DNA of 51,477 bases from Anaerolineales bacterium (lineage in GTDB: Bacteria; Chloroflexota; Anaerolineae; Anaerolineales; Villigracilaceae): the NCBI GenBank assembly GCA_014860745.1, contig JACZJC010000031.1, forward strand, positions 1-51,477. The letters are read 5' to 3'. Position numbers and translations under genes: made by a program. The notes under the pieces were generated by a model that did not search any database, was not told the origin of the DNA, and worked only from the letters and a program-made list of their open reading frames with translations. Positions 1 through 8,648 of this stretch are shown here, one piece after another (the first letter of the stretch is position 1; every line of letters starts with the position of its first letter).

Positions 1-110
1 CGCAGCCCTTTCTCGATGACTGCGAGCATCTGGCCGAAGGTTTCACGCTGGACACCCGTTAGTCGTTTGAAATCACTATCTTTTAGATATTCGATTGTTT
101 CGTAGTTCAT
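1..110 (-). CDS. Transposase N-terminus (IS5-like family), cut by window edge
   Basis: The minus strand encodes 36 residues beginning MNYETIEYLKDSDFKRLTG and running off the window at position 1. This opening, with an FKRLTGV-type motif and then a helix ending in VIEKGL, is the one I know from IS5-like DDE transposases that carry an N-terminal helix-turn-helix. The catalytic DDE domain lies outside the window. The ATG is at 108-110 and a probable terminal inverted repeat lies about 11-33 nt upstream of it. The gene points away from the Rieske remnant on its right, so it appears to be the end copy of an insertion sequence that landed in that gene. Family assignment rests on a short stretch. 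Confidence 0.6.
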   Translation of the reverse strand, partial: MNYETIEYLKDSDFKRLTGVQRETFGQMLAVIEKGL

Positions 111-120
111 GTGCCTATTA

Positions 121-143
121 TGACACACTTATGCAAGAGGTCT
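121..143. repeat. Probable terminal inverted repeat of the insertion sequence
   Basis: On the minus strand this reads AGACCTCTTGCATAAGTGTG and onward to the transposase leader. The start resembles the termini of many IS5-like elements, and it lies exactly where recognisable Rieske coding sequence begins on the plus strand. The other end of the element is outside the window, so the pairing repeat and any target duplication cannot be checked here. Confidence 0.4.
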
Positions 144-292
144 ATTACATCAGTCCCTGCCATGACGGTCATTTTGATATGGTTGGCAATGTGGTTAGCG
201 GTCCGCCACCGCGTCCTCTGGATGAATTCACTGCTGAAATTAAAAATGGCAATCTCATTGTTTCCCTTCCGGCTATAAAACGGAAAGGGTAA
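143..292 (+). pseudogene. Rieske iron-sulfur protein, C-terminal remnant interrupted by an IS
   Basis: The plus-strand frame carries SPCHDGHFDMVGNVVSGPPP followed by RPLDEF, which is the second Rieske cluster box (C-H pair) and the conserved GPPPRPL segment of quinol-cytochrome c reductase Rieske proteins. The first box (CTHLGC type), the membrane anchor and the N-terminus are missing. The sequence to the left is insertion-sequence DNA. The reading frame to the TAA at 290-292 is intact, so the insertion may be fairly recent. A complete second Rieske gene is present at 23215-23703. The upstream half probably lies beyond the other end of the element. Confidence 0.75.
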
Positions 293-304
293 AGGAAGGT
301 TCAC

Positions 305-538
305 ATGAATAAACGTCACATTTGAATTATGCTGCTTTGCTGCTTGCTTCCCATTCTGGGTCTGGCAGCCGTCTTTCTCCTGAAAATTCCCGTCAATACA
401 GTCGTCTATGTGGGGCTCGCATTGCTTTGCCCGCTGGCGCATTTTTTCATGATGGGTAACATGCACAATCACAACCACCAGCCGAATCAGCATCACGATC
501 ATTCCGTCCATGACAAAACATCCACTCACTCGCCGTGA
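305..538 (+). pseudogene. DUF2933-like small membrane protein with in-frame TGA at codon 7
   Basis: A good ribosome site (GGAAGG) precedes ATG at 305. The frame reads MNKRHI, TGA (323-325), then I and [20 protein letters not shown], two hydrophobic segments, FFMMG and a His-rich tail. The hydrophobic core and short length match DUF2933-type proteins. The TGA falls where I would expect an aromatic residue, so a TGG to TGA change is the simplest explanation. Translation could restart at the ATG at 329, but no ribosome site is visible there. The 3' end overlaps the next gene by 29 nt, which suggests former translational coupling with the L,D-transpeptidase. Confidence 0.55.
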
Positions 539-1604
539 TTTTCTAAAAATCTCTGCGTTGGGCATCGGCGGATTTGCTTTTCGACCATTTACCTGGCAGG
601 GGATTTCAGAATTACAACCGTCGGAACTGTTGGGGCGTATCACGGTTGGCAAGGTGGATGTTTATGCCCGTCCTGATGGGAACGAACAGATCGTTGGCGC
701 TCTGTATGAGGATCAAGCTATCCCCTGGATTCGGGAGGTGGTTGGAACCATGCCTGGCAGGATCAATCAACGCTGGGTCGAGATTCCCTATGGCTATGTA
801 TGGGGAGGAAATCTGCAGCCTGTTCGCAACTTGCCGAATTCGCAAGTGTCCACCCTGCCAAGCACAAGTCTGAGTCATGGCATGTGGGTCGAAGTCACCG
901 TTCCTTATGTGGACTTGATTCTCGATAACCCACCATCACGCGCTCCCTGGCTCCAATACCGCGAATCCATAGGCTTGCCGGCGCGGTTCGTCTATAGTCA
1001 GGTGGTCTGGGTGGATCAAATTCGCACCGACGCGGATGGCAGAGTCTGGTATCGGTTAAATGAACGTTTCGGGTCCGGCGACCTGTTCTGGGGTCCGGCT
1101 GAGGCGTTTCGTCCGCTGACTGCGGATGAAATCTCTCCCATCAACCCGGAAGCAGAAGAAAAAAGGATCGTGGTCAACATTGATTATCAAACCTTATCTT
1201 GCTTCGAGGGAAAGAATGAGGTGTATTTTGCACGTATTTCCAGCGGTGCTCTGTATGACGCCTGGGGCAATCCTATGGATGCATGGGCAACTCCGGTGGG
1301 CGAGTTTCCGATCTGGCGCAAGGCAATCTCATTGCCATTGAGCGGTGGGAGCGCATCGGCAGGCTGGAGTCTGCCGGCAGTTGGATGGGTAAGCCTGTTC
1401 GTCGGAACGGGCGTTGCCATTCATTCCACCTATTGGCACAACAATTATGGGGAACCATCCTCAAGGGGTTGTGTCAATGCCAGCCCGGAAGATGCAAAGT
1501 GGATATTTCGCTGGTCCCAACCACTTGTACCGTATGATCCTGGAGATGTGACCGTTGGGATGCCTGGTGGAACCAAGGTCGGCGTAGAAAAGAAAGAGTT
1601 TTAA
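510..1604 (+). CDS. L,D-transpeptidase (YkuD domain), TAT-exported
   Basis: This 364-residue protein probably cross-links or modifies peptidoglycan outside the membrane. The N-terminus has a twin-arginine signal ([15 protein letters not shown], Arg 8-9), indicating export in folded form. The middle (about 45-210) resembles SH3-like regions with repeated W/Y/G motifs. The C-terminal third is a YkuD catalytic domain, with His 305 in [17 protein letters not shown] and the catalytic Cys at about residue 321 in SRGC. It overlaps the DUF2933-like gene upstream, and the Rieske remnant is next to that, so these may have been one export-related cluster. The start at 510 is the only ATG that keeps the TAT motif. 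Confidence 0.88.
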   Translation: MTKHPLTRRDFLKISALGIGGFAFRPFTWQGISELQPSELLGRITVGKVDVYARPDGNEQIVGALYEDQAIPWIREVVGTMPGRINQRWVEIPYGYVWGGNLQPVRNLPNSQVSTLPSTSLSHGMWVEVTVPYVDLILDNPPSRAPWLQYRESIGLPARFVYSQVVWVDQIRTDADGRVWYRLNERFGSGDLFWGPAEAFRPLTADEISPINPEAEEKRIVVNIDYQTLSCFEGKNEVYFARISSGALYDAWGNPMDAWATPVGEFPIWRKAISLPLSGGSASAGWSLPAVGWVSLFVGTGVAIHSTYWHNNYGEPSSRGCVNASPEDAKWIFRWSQPLVPYDPGDVTVGMPGGTKVGVEKKEF

Positions 1605-1719
1605 GTCTGAAATATGGAAGTACAGGTGCTGGAATTTGCAAATCAAGTAAGAGAATTAATTGGGATCAAGGTATGGCTTTAGTGATCTTACTGAGTTATG
1701 TGGACTCGATAACTTGAGA

Positions 1720-2145
1720 TTACTTCCAGGCGTCTTTGTAATCCATCACATACTGGCTGAAGGCGATGGGTTTGTTACCAGTTAGTCGCTCAACCTGATC
1801 CGTGATCGGCTCCGCCATCCCAAAGCGCGTGGGCGTATACAGCCCCAGCATAACCAGCGCAAATACAAACGGCATCCCCCTACGCATCGTCTCGATCAGG
1901 AAATGGATTGGGTTCGGGTTGCGGTAGGCGATCCTGCGTTCCAGCATCTCGCTCATGATCCTCGCTACCTCCCAATAACCCAGCTATTCGCTGCCGGACA
2001 GGTCATGGTTTCTGCTGGCATGTCCTTCCTCCAATAAAGCCACCGCCGCGACAGCACCGATGTCACGCGCATCTATGAAGGCGTTCTTTGCCTTTCCCAC
2101 GGGCACAAAAATCTCGTTTCGTTCCTTGATCTCCCTGCGATGGGT
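1720..2145 (-). pseudogene. NmrA/SDR-type NAD(P)-binding oxidoreductase, degraded C-terminal part
   Basis: Two consecutive minus-strand segments belong to one protein. EIKERNEIFVPVGKAKNAFI then DARDIGAVAA and LSGSE is followed by an in-frame TAG (1984-1986), after which LGYWEVARIMSEMLERR continues to the stop near 1720. This is the C-terminal half of NmrA-like SDR proteins, which usually begin with a GATGxxG nucleotide-binding loop; that N-terminal half is absent. Upstream, at about 2145, the frame fuses directly into unrelated transposase-like sequence. Loss of the N-terminus plus a nonsense codon makes this non-functional. Confidence 0.75.
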
Positions 2146-2364
2146 GGCTTGTGGGTCATATTCATTGACGCAGCCGATTGCAAACGGCTCGCCCGTTCCC
2201 AAATCCACAGCCACCGGTACCGGTCGTTTGTCTCCCCTGCAAAGCTTGGACACTGCCCAGGTCGTTCTGCGTACTTCCGCTTGACGCCTGGCAGTTTCAG
2301 CACCCCAATCGCCATGAGGAGTTCCTTGCGATGGTTTCTTCCTCATAGTCCATTCTTGCAACAA
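2146..2364 (-). pseudogene. Possible DDE transposase fragment fused to the SDR remnant
   Basis: Reading upstream of the SDR remnant on the minus strand, the frame gives VPVAVDLGTGEPFAIGCVNE then YDPQA. I recognise this as similar to the first catalytic Asp region of a DDE transposase family seen in Chloroflexota (AVDLxTGEPVAIG, then EYDPQA). The sequence before it is poorly conserved, and neighbouring frames look as plausible, so indels are likely. The fusion point lies between DPQA and THRREIK. No terminal repeats were identified. Confidence 0.35.
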
Positions 2365-2424
2365 GTTTTCCCCTAATTTCGACTTTTAAAGCATTAAATT
2401 CCTACTTTAGAGAATGAATCTACA

Positions 2425-2500
2425 ACAAACCTCGCGGTTAGTTCAATCGAGTTTTGTGCCAATCGATACTTGATGAACGCAATATTAGGATTCGCTTATG
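2425..2500. repeat. Dispersed intergenic repeat, copy 1
   Basis: This copy contains ACAAACCTCGCGGTTA and, at 2479-2497, a 19-nt string (GCAATATTAGGATTCGCTT) that recurs exactly at 7764-7782. The flanks are diverged. A third, weaker copy is at about 10795-10866. All three are in the same orientation and in non-coding DNA. Confidence 0.5.
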
Positions 2501-2613
2501 CGGTGATTGTATGAATGGACATAGATAAATCTCTTCAGAAGTAATCTGCTATCAGTGAGTATCATACATCATTTCTGGTGATTATCACGCACATCTATCA
2601 AATTGAAATGCCG

Positions 2614-5600
2614 TCAAGGTACGGCTGGGCAAATTTCCACATGTAAATATTTCTCACACTCTTCGGGAGTCAATGAACGAGTCAGGCGTGAACGGGCAAG
2701 CGCGACCAGATCATCCGTTTGCAAGACATAGGTGCGCACTGTTCCGTCGGCTCCTGCAGTTGCCAAATGATTTCCATCCGGACTGATTGAGACACCAAAG
2801 ACATTACTGGCATTGCCGTACAGGCTGGTGAATTCCTCGCCGGTTGCCACATCCCATACTTTGGCCAGCCGATCGAAACCGGCGGAAGCGAGGCGCTTAC
2901 CATCACTGCTGAACGCGAGACGCAATACCAGTCCCGCGTGACCTGTCAGCAGGTGTAATTCCTCGCCGGTCTTCACGCTCCACAGATGGATGTTCCCATC
3001 CTGGTCACCAGCAGCCAGCAGGCCGCCATCCGGACTTAGCGCCACTCCATAAACCTCTTTGCCATCGCCGGAAAAAGTCTGCACCACTTGACCGGTGACA
3101 GCATCCCACTGATAGACGAATTTGTCATCTGCCCCGGTGAACACCGTTTTCCCATCCGGACTGAAAGCGATACCAGTTACCAGAGCAGTTGGAACATGCC
3201 CCGTAAAGGTAACGATTTCGTTCTGTGCTGACAGATCCCAAGTCTTTGCAGTCCCATCCCATGCAGAACTCGCAAGCCGCTTCCGATCTGGACTGAAGGC
3301 GAGCCCTACTACCATGTTTTTATGTCCAGTGAGGCTGGCTACAACTTTTCCACTCTGACTATCCCAAACGGTTATCGTTCCGGAAACATTCCCTGCCGCA
3401 AACAGTGTTCCATCCGGGCTGATGGCAAGACTGTTGAATCCATCAGCTGGGATATCGCGACCAGAGATGGAAAGCAATAACACACCTGAGGACGCGTCCC
3501 AAACCTTGACGGTCCCATCCACGCTCGCAGAGGCAAGACGATTTCCATCGGGACTGTAAGTCACATTCCAAATGATTCCTACATGGGCCGGAATCGTCAT
3601 CAGTTCCCTTCCCGGGGAAGCATCCCAAATCCGCAAAGTACCATCATAAGCGCCGGTGAGGATTCGTTTTCCATCCGGACTGCCATCCACACTAATCACG
3701 GTGCTGGTGGGACCTGCCAGTAGGAGCAGTTGTTGACCGGTGAGCGGATCCCAAATATGGGTGGCGCCATCCTGTCCGGCAGTGGCATACCTGCCATCAG
3801 CCAGGAAGGCAATATCATACATGCCGGATTGGCGCGGCGGGTTGGAAACTATTTCTCCTGTCTCCGCATTCCAAACTTTGATGCCACCATCCTCGCTGGC
3901 TGCGGCTAAGTAAATTCCGTCCGGGCTGAAAGAGACGCTATGAATAATGCCTCCCAGGTTTAGGGAAGTTAATTCCGTGCCCTGCTTCGCATCCCAAATT
4001 TGCACGATACCCTCATCTCCCCCGCTGGCAAGGAGTTTGCCATCCGGACTATAGGTGATGGCCTTTGGAGGTTGCATTTCGGCCAAAAGAGACAAAACCT
4101 TGCTGAATGTGCCCATATTCCAAATCGTGGGCAAGCCATCCATATTTGCTGTCGCCAGATACTTCCCATCCGGGCTGAAACTGATCTTCCCCACCCCAAG
4201 GTTATAGCCGACGGTATTATCAAGCGGCCGTCCGGACAGTGTAGTGATTTCTTCTCCACTTGCCATATCCCATAAAACCACCTGGGTTTCGTACGCTCCA
4301 GCGAGGATGTGTCCATCCGGGCTGAAAGCAAGACTTGCACCAAATTCATCTGCCCCAATCAAAGTGCGCAATAACTCGCCAGTTTTTGCATCCCATATTT
4401 TGACATCCTGCCGAATGCCCATGCTGGCAATGAGACTGCCATCCGGACTGTAAGCCACATCAGGAACGCCGCCGGAGTGGGCGGGTATGTTCATTAGCAT
4501 GTGCATCTCAGGAATGGACTGGCGCAATGCATTGCGCGCTTCCAGCGTATCGGATGTATCCAGGGCCTGCAATGCCAATAGCGTACTTCGTTCCGGGTCA
4601 ATTTGGAGGTTGTTGATTGCGGCGGCAGAAAGTTCACGCGAAGTGGCAAGTTTATTGGACTGAATTGAGTTCCGCCAGAATAACCCTGCAACCAACGCAA
4701 GTAAGCCTGTCATTACAAAAGCTGTTGTCAAAACGATGGCGCGCTGCCGCAGGCGCTTATTGGACTGGAATTGTTCCTGCGCGCGCATCTTTTCAGTCTC
4801 AGCCAGTTTTTGTGCAGACACCAGTTCGCGTTGGCGTTGTGCCTCACGTTCAGCGGTTTCTTTTTCAACAAGAGTTTGTGATGCATCAAGGAACGAACGC
4901 TCGAGCAGGTTTGGGTCATCTGCATGTTGGGAAGCCCATTCACGTGCTTGTGCCAGGCGTGCTCCACGATACAGGATGCTCGGATCGTGATTTGATGCAT
5001 CCCACTCCTGGGCGGTCACAGTGAGATGACGATGGAGACGCAAGCCCTCACGATTCTCTTCCAGCCAATTACGCAAGGTGGGCCACTCGCGGATGAGCGC
5101 TTCGTGCGCCACTTCCGCCACATCCTGATCGGTGGTGATCAGCCGCGCATCTGCAAGGGTGACCAATACTTCGCGCACAATATCGCGATCTTCCTGTTTG
5201 GAGACCAATTCATCGAAACCGACTCTCCGACGCGTGTCGGCGGTTGAGGCATCCCCGCCCAATTCGGTCAGACGCAGGAAGATCTGACGCGCAATGTCCC
5301 GCTGATGCTGATCCAGTTGATCGTAAAACACAGCCTCGGCGGTTTCCGCAATCGCGCTGCGCACACCGCCTGACGCAATATAACCTCCCAATGTCATGGT
5401 ATGTCCGCGGCGACGCTGCCATGTTTCAAGCAGGGCATGTGAGAGTAATGGAAGCGCGCCCGGCTCCGGGGCACGACCGACATCCGCGCCCACATCATGG
5501 AGCAGGACCTCCACCAGCCCGGGCTCGATCTCCCAGTGACCGCGTTTCGCGGGTTCTTCGATGGCACGCCGCAGATCATCCATGCTCATCGGTCCGATGT

Positions 5601-6477
5601 ATTCCTGATAACTGGATACAGCCTGACGCAATAGATCGAAGTGCGCGCAATGCGCATAGAAGTCAGCACGCATGGCGATCACCACAAGGGATTTGCCGCC
5701 GGGCTGGAACGCGGCAGTCAATATATTCTTGATGAACGCGTGCTGCTCCATCTCATTGCGGCAGAGTGTGAACAACTCTTCGAATTGATCGATCACAAGC
5801 AGGATATGTTCTGAACCGGCAACACTTACCAGATGATCCAAAGTTTTATGAAGAGATTGAGCAGTGCTGGCAAATTCTTTGACCAAGGCTTGAGTTGAAT
5901 TATGTCCATTGAGCATTTCCGCCAACGCCTTGAGCGGATGGGTTGTAGGCGTCATCACGTAGACGGTCCAACTCGCTGACTGCGGCCGCCAACGCAAAGC
6001 AGGGATCAGCCCGGCTCGGACAAGCGATGATTTGCCACTGCCCGAGGCGCCGATCACTGTCAGGAAACGGTGACCAGCCTCAAGTCCAGATAGGAGCTGT
6101 TCTACAAGGGACGCGGTCAGATTCTCACGCCCGAAAAAAAGTTCGGAGTCAGATTCGTCAAAGTAGAACAATCCTTTGTATGGAGGCAGACCGGAAGCAG
6201 GCGCGTCTTCCCTGCGGACAGTTGCCGCGAGTTCCAGCAGGCGTTCAGCCACCTCAGGCTGATCCTCCAGCATCATTACGGGAAGGAAGCGGGCTGAGAT
6301 CGTAGCCACATCGGGCAGGCGTTCATTTTGTTCAAGGCGGGAGATTTGAGCATCGCTGTAACCGACGGCGATGGATAGTTCACGCTGGGTGAGCCCGGCG
6401 CGGCGGCGCAAAAATTTGAGCAAGTCGCCAAAAGTGGTGAGGCGCTCAAGGGCAACGTCAAGACTGGCAGTGGGCAT
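2614..6477 (-). CDS. HTH-STAND NTPase with transmembrane segment and 14 WD40 repeats
   Basis: This 1287-residue protein starts at MPTASLDVAL, chosen because GGAGG lies just upstream; an ATG further out has no such site. Residues 14-66 form an XRE-type helix-turn-helix (LTQRELSIAVGYSDAQISRL). A STAND-type NTPase follows, with FFGRE at about 114, Walker A GASGSGKSS at 143-151 and Walker B LLVIDQFEELF at about 227. Residues 536-578 are a charged, probably coiled-coil stretch, 580-601 a single membrane helix, and from about 664 there are 14 WD40 repeats marked by SPDG and IWD motifs, enough for two seven-bladed propellers. STAND proteins act as ligand-triggered switches. With one membrane span the WD40 sensor could lie outside the cell while the HTH and NTPase face the cytosol, but that topology is inferred. 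The ligand and target are unknown. A lipoprotein gene is divergent. Confidence 0.9.
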   Translation of the reverse strand: MPTASLDVALERLTTFGDLLKFLRRRAGLTQRELSIAVGYSDAQISRLEQNERLPDVATISARFLPVMMLEDQPEVAERLLELAATVRREDAPASGLPPYKGLFYFDESDSELFFGRENLTASLVEQLLSGLEAGHRFLTVIGASGSGKSSLVRAGLIPALRWRPQSASWTVYVMTPTTHPLKALAEMLNGHNSTQALVKEFASTAQSLHKTLDHLVSVAGSEHILLVIDQFEELFTLCRNEMEQHAFIKNILTAAFQPGGKSLVVIAMRADFYAHCAHFDLLRQAVSSYQEYIGPMSMDDLRRAIEEPAKRGHWEIEPGLVEVLLHDVGADVGRAPEPGALPLLSHALLETWQRRRGHTMTLGGYIASGGVRSAIAETAEAVFYDQLDQHQRDIARQIFLRLTELGGDASTADTRRRVGFDELVSKQEDRDIVREVLVTLADARLITTDQDVAEVAHEALIREWPTLRNWLEENREGLRLHRHLTVTAQEWDASNHDPSILYRGARLAQAREWASQHADDPNLLERSFLDASQTLVEKETAEREAQRQRELVSAQKLAETEKMRAQEQFQSNKRLRQRAIVLTTAFVMTGLLALVAGLFWRNSIQSNKLATSRELSAAAINNLQIDPERSTLLALQALDTSDTLEARNALRQSIPEMHMLMNIPAHSGGVPDVAYSPDGSLIASMGIRQDVKIWDAKTGELLRTLIGADEFGASLAFSPDGHILAGAYETQVVLWDMASGEEITTLSGRPLDNTVGYNLGVGKISFSPDGKYLATANMDGLPTIWNMGTFSKVLSLLAEMQPPKAITYSPDGKLLASGGDEGIVQIWDAKQGTELTSLNLGGIIHSVSFSPDGIYLAAASEDGGIKVWNAETGEIVSNPPRQSGMYDIAFLADGRYATAGQDGATHIWDPLTGQQLLLLAGPTSTVISVDGSPDGKRILTGAYDGTLRIWDASPGRELMTIPAHVGIIWNVTYSPDGNRLASASVDGTVKVWDASSGVLLLSISGRDIPADGFNSLAISPDGTLFAAGNVSGTITVWDSQSGKVVASLTGHKNMVVGLAFSPDRKRLASSAWDGTAKTWDLSAQNEIVTFTGHVPTALVTGIAFSPDGKTVFTGADDKFVYQWDAVTGQVVQTFSGDGKEVYGVALSPDGGLLAAGDQDGNIHLWSVKTGEELHLLTGHAGLVLRLAFSSDGKRLASAGFDRLAKVWDVATGEEFTSLYGNASNVFGVSISPDGNHLATAGADGTVRTYVLQTDDLVALARSRLTRSLTPEECEKYLHVEICPAVP

Positions 6478-6627
6478 ACTACCTCCTCGATTGCATTCAA
6501 TATCAGTATAGTGACTTTTTGCTCTAATGGGGGATTTTGTCAAAAAATGTCAAGAAGCATGGGCGTTGAAATGCTAGTATGAAACTGCCTCTTCCGATTC
6601 AATAGCCATTCAAAAGGAGATAAAAAG

Positions 6628-7557
6628 ATGAAAAAAATGTTAGTACGCACCACAGTTTTTCTTTTCGTTCTGTCTTTGGGTATCACGGGGTGCAGCGGAC
6701 AGACAATCCAGCCTACTCCTGTTCCAACCCCATCGGTTGTGCCTTCACCAAAAACGAAGTCTGAAACTCCATCTGAAATAATAATCCAGGATATGGTAGC
6801 CCGCATGAATGCTGGCGATGTCGAAGGATCGCTGGCTTACTTTGCCGACGATGCCATGGTATATATCATCGGGCTGCCGCCTACAGGGATGGAAGTCTAT
6901 GCGGGGAAAGAACAAATCCGTGCCTTGTGGCAGGATAGTGTTGCCAACCATTTCCAGTGGGAAGTCGAAACTCCATTTACCACTGGAAATATTGTCAATG
7001 TCAGAGCTAAAACCTGGCATGACTTTACACGTCAACTCGAGGTTGCACCGCTTGAATATGCCGATGTCTATGAAGTCAAGGATGGGAAAATCACCACCTA
7101 CGGGACGACTATCACTGCTGATGCGCTTGCAAGATTCAAGCCAGCCTTTGCCGAAGTTATGCCTCCGGATGAGCCTGCCGCGCCCTCAACCGAACAACCC
7201 GTATCTGAAATGACGGTCACCATTGCCGGTGGAACCTGCGTGATCGATAACCCTGCCCCGCTTCAAGCGGGTGAGATCAAGGTAACATTGAATATCAAGG
7301 ATCAAGACAAGGATCTGTACGCATTGACAATGTTCACCCTGGATGCGGATAAGGACATCCTTGATCTTATGGCATCCACTGTCGGGATGCCGCCTTCCTG
7401 GGCGGATATCTTGTTAATGGCGGAACAGGAACCGGGCACGAGTAAAATCTACAACATTAATGTCGAAAAAGGCCCGGTTTACATGATCTGCTGGTCCAAA
7501 CCACCGGATCTTCCCATCGGGAACACAGGACCAATTGAAGTTCAAAAAACTCCATGA
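6628..7557 (+). CDS. Lipoprotein with SnoaL/NTF2-like domain
   Basis: This 309-residue protein begins with a lipoprotein signal (LSLGITGC, lipid-modified Cys 22), then a Pro/Thr-rich linker. Residues about 52-165 look like a SnoaL/NTF2-like cone fold (MVARMNAGDVEGSLAYFAD, with later YADVYEVKDGKITTY). The C-terminal part (about 190-309) is a separate beta-rich domain with few Cys and no motif I can name. A strong ribosome site (AAAGGAG) precedes the ATG. It is transcribed divergently from the STAND gene and ends just before a strong terminator. Substrate unknown. Confidence 0.8.
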   Translation: MKKMLVRTTVFLFVLSLGITGCSGQTIQPTPVPTPSVVPSPKTKSETPSEIIIQDMVARMNAGDVEGSLAYFADDAMVYIIGLPPTGMEVYAGKEQIRALWQDSVANHFQWEVETPFTTGNIVNVRAKTWHDFTRQLEVAPLEYADVYEVKDGKITTYGTTITADALARFKPAFAEVMPPDEPAAPSTEQPVSEMTVTIAGGTCVIDNPAPLQAGEIKVTLNIKDQDKDLYALTMFTLDADKDILDLMASTVGMPPSWADILLMAEQEPGTSKIYNINVEKGPVYMICWSKPPDLPIGNTGPIEVQKTP

Positions 7558-7634
7558 GTTGATACCACACAGAGATTGGAGTCTCATGGAGAATCGTTTT
7601 AGTAAGTAGACAATCTGATATTCCAGTGAGCAAT

Positions 7635-7670
7635 ATAATTACGCTCCCAGAAAAGAGGGAGCGTAATTAT
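7635..7670 (+). terminator. Rho-independent terminator after the SnoaL-like lipoprotein gene
   Basis: A perfect 14-bp stem (7635-7648 with 7657-7670) with an 8-nt loop is followed by a T-rich stretch (TTAGATAGTTTTGTCTTT). It lies about 80 nt after the lipoprotein stop codon. Confidence 0.85.
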
Positions 7671-8123
7671 TTAGATAGTTTTGTCTTTGGCGACCTTTGT
7701 CTGTGAGCAAGACCAACCTCGCTGTTACCAAATATTGTGTTCCCTTGAGATTACATCGCCAAGGCAATATTAGGATTCGCTTGGGCAGTGGCAGAAGAGG
7801 GTTTCATGGCAATTTCTCGTTGAAAATGGGTGGTTTTTAGGCTAATTTTGCAAAAAACTGGCAGTTCCCTTGCGCTAATATTGCAGGCTTCAAGTTTTGG
7901 GGAAACAAATCAAGTTTACCATGTTGAAATTATCCCTTGCCGCATAATAGTCGTGACCCAATAATAAGAAACCGACCATCTGGGATTTGCATTCGCCAGA
8001 AGAGCGGTTATATGTGCCGACTCTTGCAAATATGTTGGAGTTCTTGTTAAACATATTTGCCTTCCATTTGATTGAGTTAAAACCTTGTAGTTTTAATTTC
8101 AAAACAATGGTTCTGCTCACAAG
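7671..8123. other. Intergenic stretch without a supported gene
   Basis: This region holds dispersed repeat copy 2 near its left end. A 76-codon minus-strand frame at 7890-8120 has no ribosome site or recognisable motif, so I do not call it. I see no RNA gene. Confidence 0.5.
7705..7790. repeat. Dispersed intergenic repeat, copy 2
   Basis: It contains ACCAACCTCGCTGTTACCAA and the 19-nt string GCAATATTAGGATTCGCTT (7764-7782), shared exactly with copy 1. Against copy 3 it aligns over about 70 nt with scattered substitutions, for example CTC/CTT, GCT/GCG and GTT/GTC. Confidence 0.55.
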
Positions 8124-8621
8124 TTATCGTGGAAATCGATAGTTGGCATAAAGTGCCGCTAATAAGATCGGGAAGATAAAGTCCCAATACAGCACAACGC
8201 CCGCATTGCCCGGGGAAAAGTTCCCATGCTCAAGCATGTGAACAATATGTGTATACCCCGCTCCCAGCATCAGGCTGGATTTAGCGATGATGAACGGCAG
8301 CCAAAACTCTCTGTTCCAGAAACCGATAAAGCCGGTGATTCCAATTCCAATCGAGGCGAATGCCAGTTCCATTTGAAAGCCGCTGTTGAGGGGCCAGCCG
8401 ATAGAGACGGCGACTTCATCGGCGTATAGAATATGACCGAAGATGCCATTGACGATGGAGAACCACCCTGCCAACCCGATAGTGTAGATGGTAATCAACT
8501 CCACCACGGACTCTTTGCGAGGCTTGTTGTGTACGGCAAGCAAATGGATGGAGATGGAGATCAAGGTCACTGCAAGTTGGATATAAATATTAAGACCGGG
8601 AATTTCAAAGAATTTGTTCAT
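8124..8621 (-). CDS. DUF6790-like four-helix membrane protein
   Basis: This 165-residue protein has about four or five hydrophobic helices (IYIQLAVTLISISIHLLAV; LITIYTIGLAGWFSIVNGIF; FASIGIGITGFIGF; VVLYWDFIFPILLAALYA). The overall pattern, with GFQMELAFASIGIG and a Tyr-His pair (AGYTHIVHM), is that of DUF6790 membrane proteins of unknown role. It starts 27 nt after the serine hydrolase stop, so the two are probably co-transcribed. Confidence 0.7.
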   Translation of the reverse strand: MNKFFEIPGLNIYIQLAVTLISISIHLLAVHNKPRKESVVELITIYTIGLAGWFSIVNGIFGHILYADEVAVSIGWPLNSGFQMELAFASIGIGITGFIGFWNREFWLPFIIAKSSLMLGAGYTHIVHMLEHGNFSPGNAGVVLYWDFIFPILLAALYANYRFPR

Positions 8622-8648
8622 CTTGGTTTACCAATCCAGACCGGCAAA

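Noticed and set aside
323-325. TGA in the DUF2933-like gene as a second selenocysteine codon
   Set aside because: It lies where an aromatic residue is expected, no Cys pair is near and no stem-loop follows at the right distance. Other nearby genes carry TAG and TAA interruptions, so decay is the better explanation.
7890-8120. 76-codon frame on the minus strand in the intergenic gap
   Set aside because: No ribosome site, no motif, and composition like the surrounding non-coding DNA.
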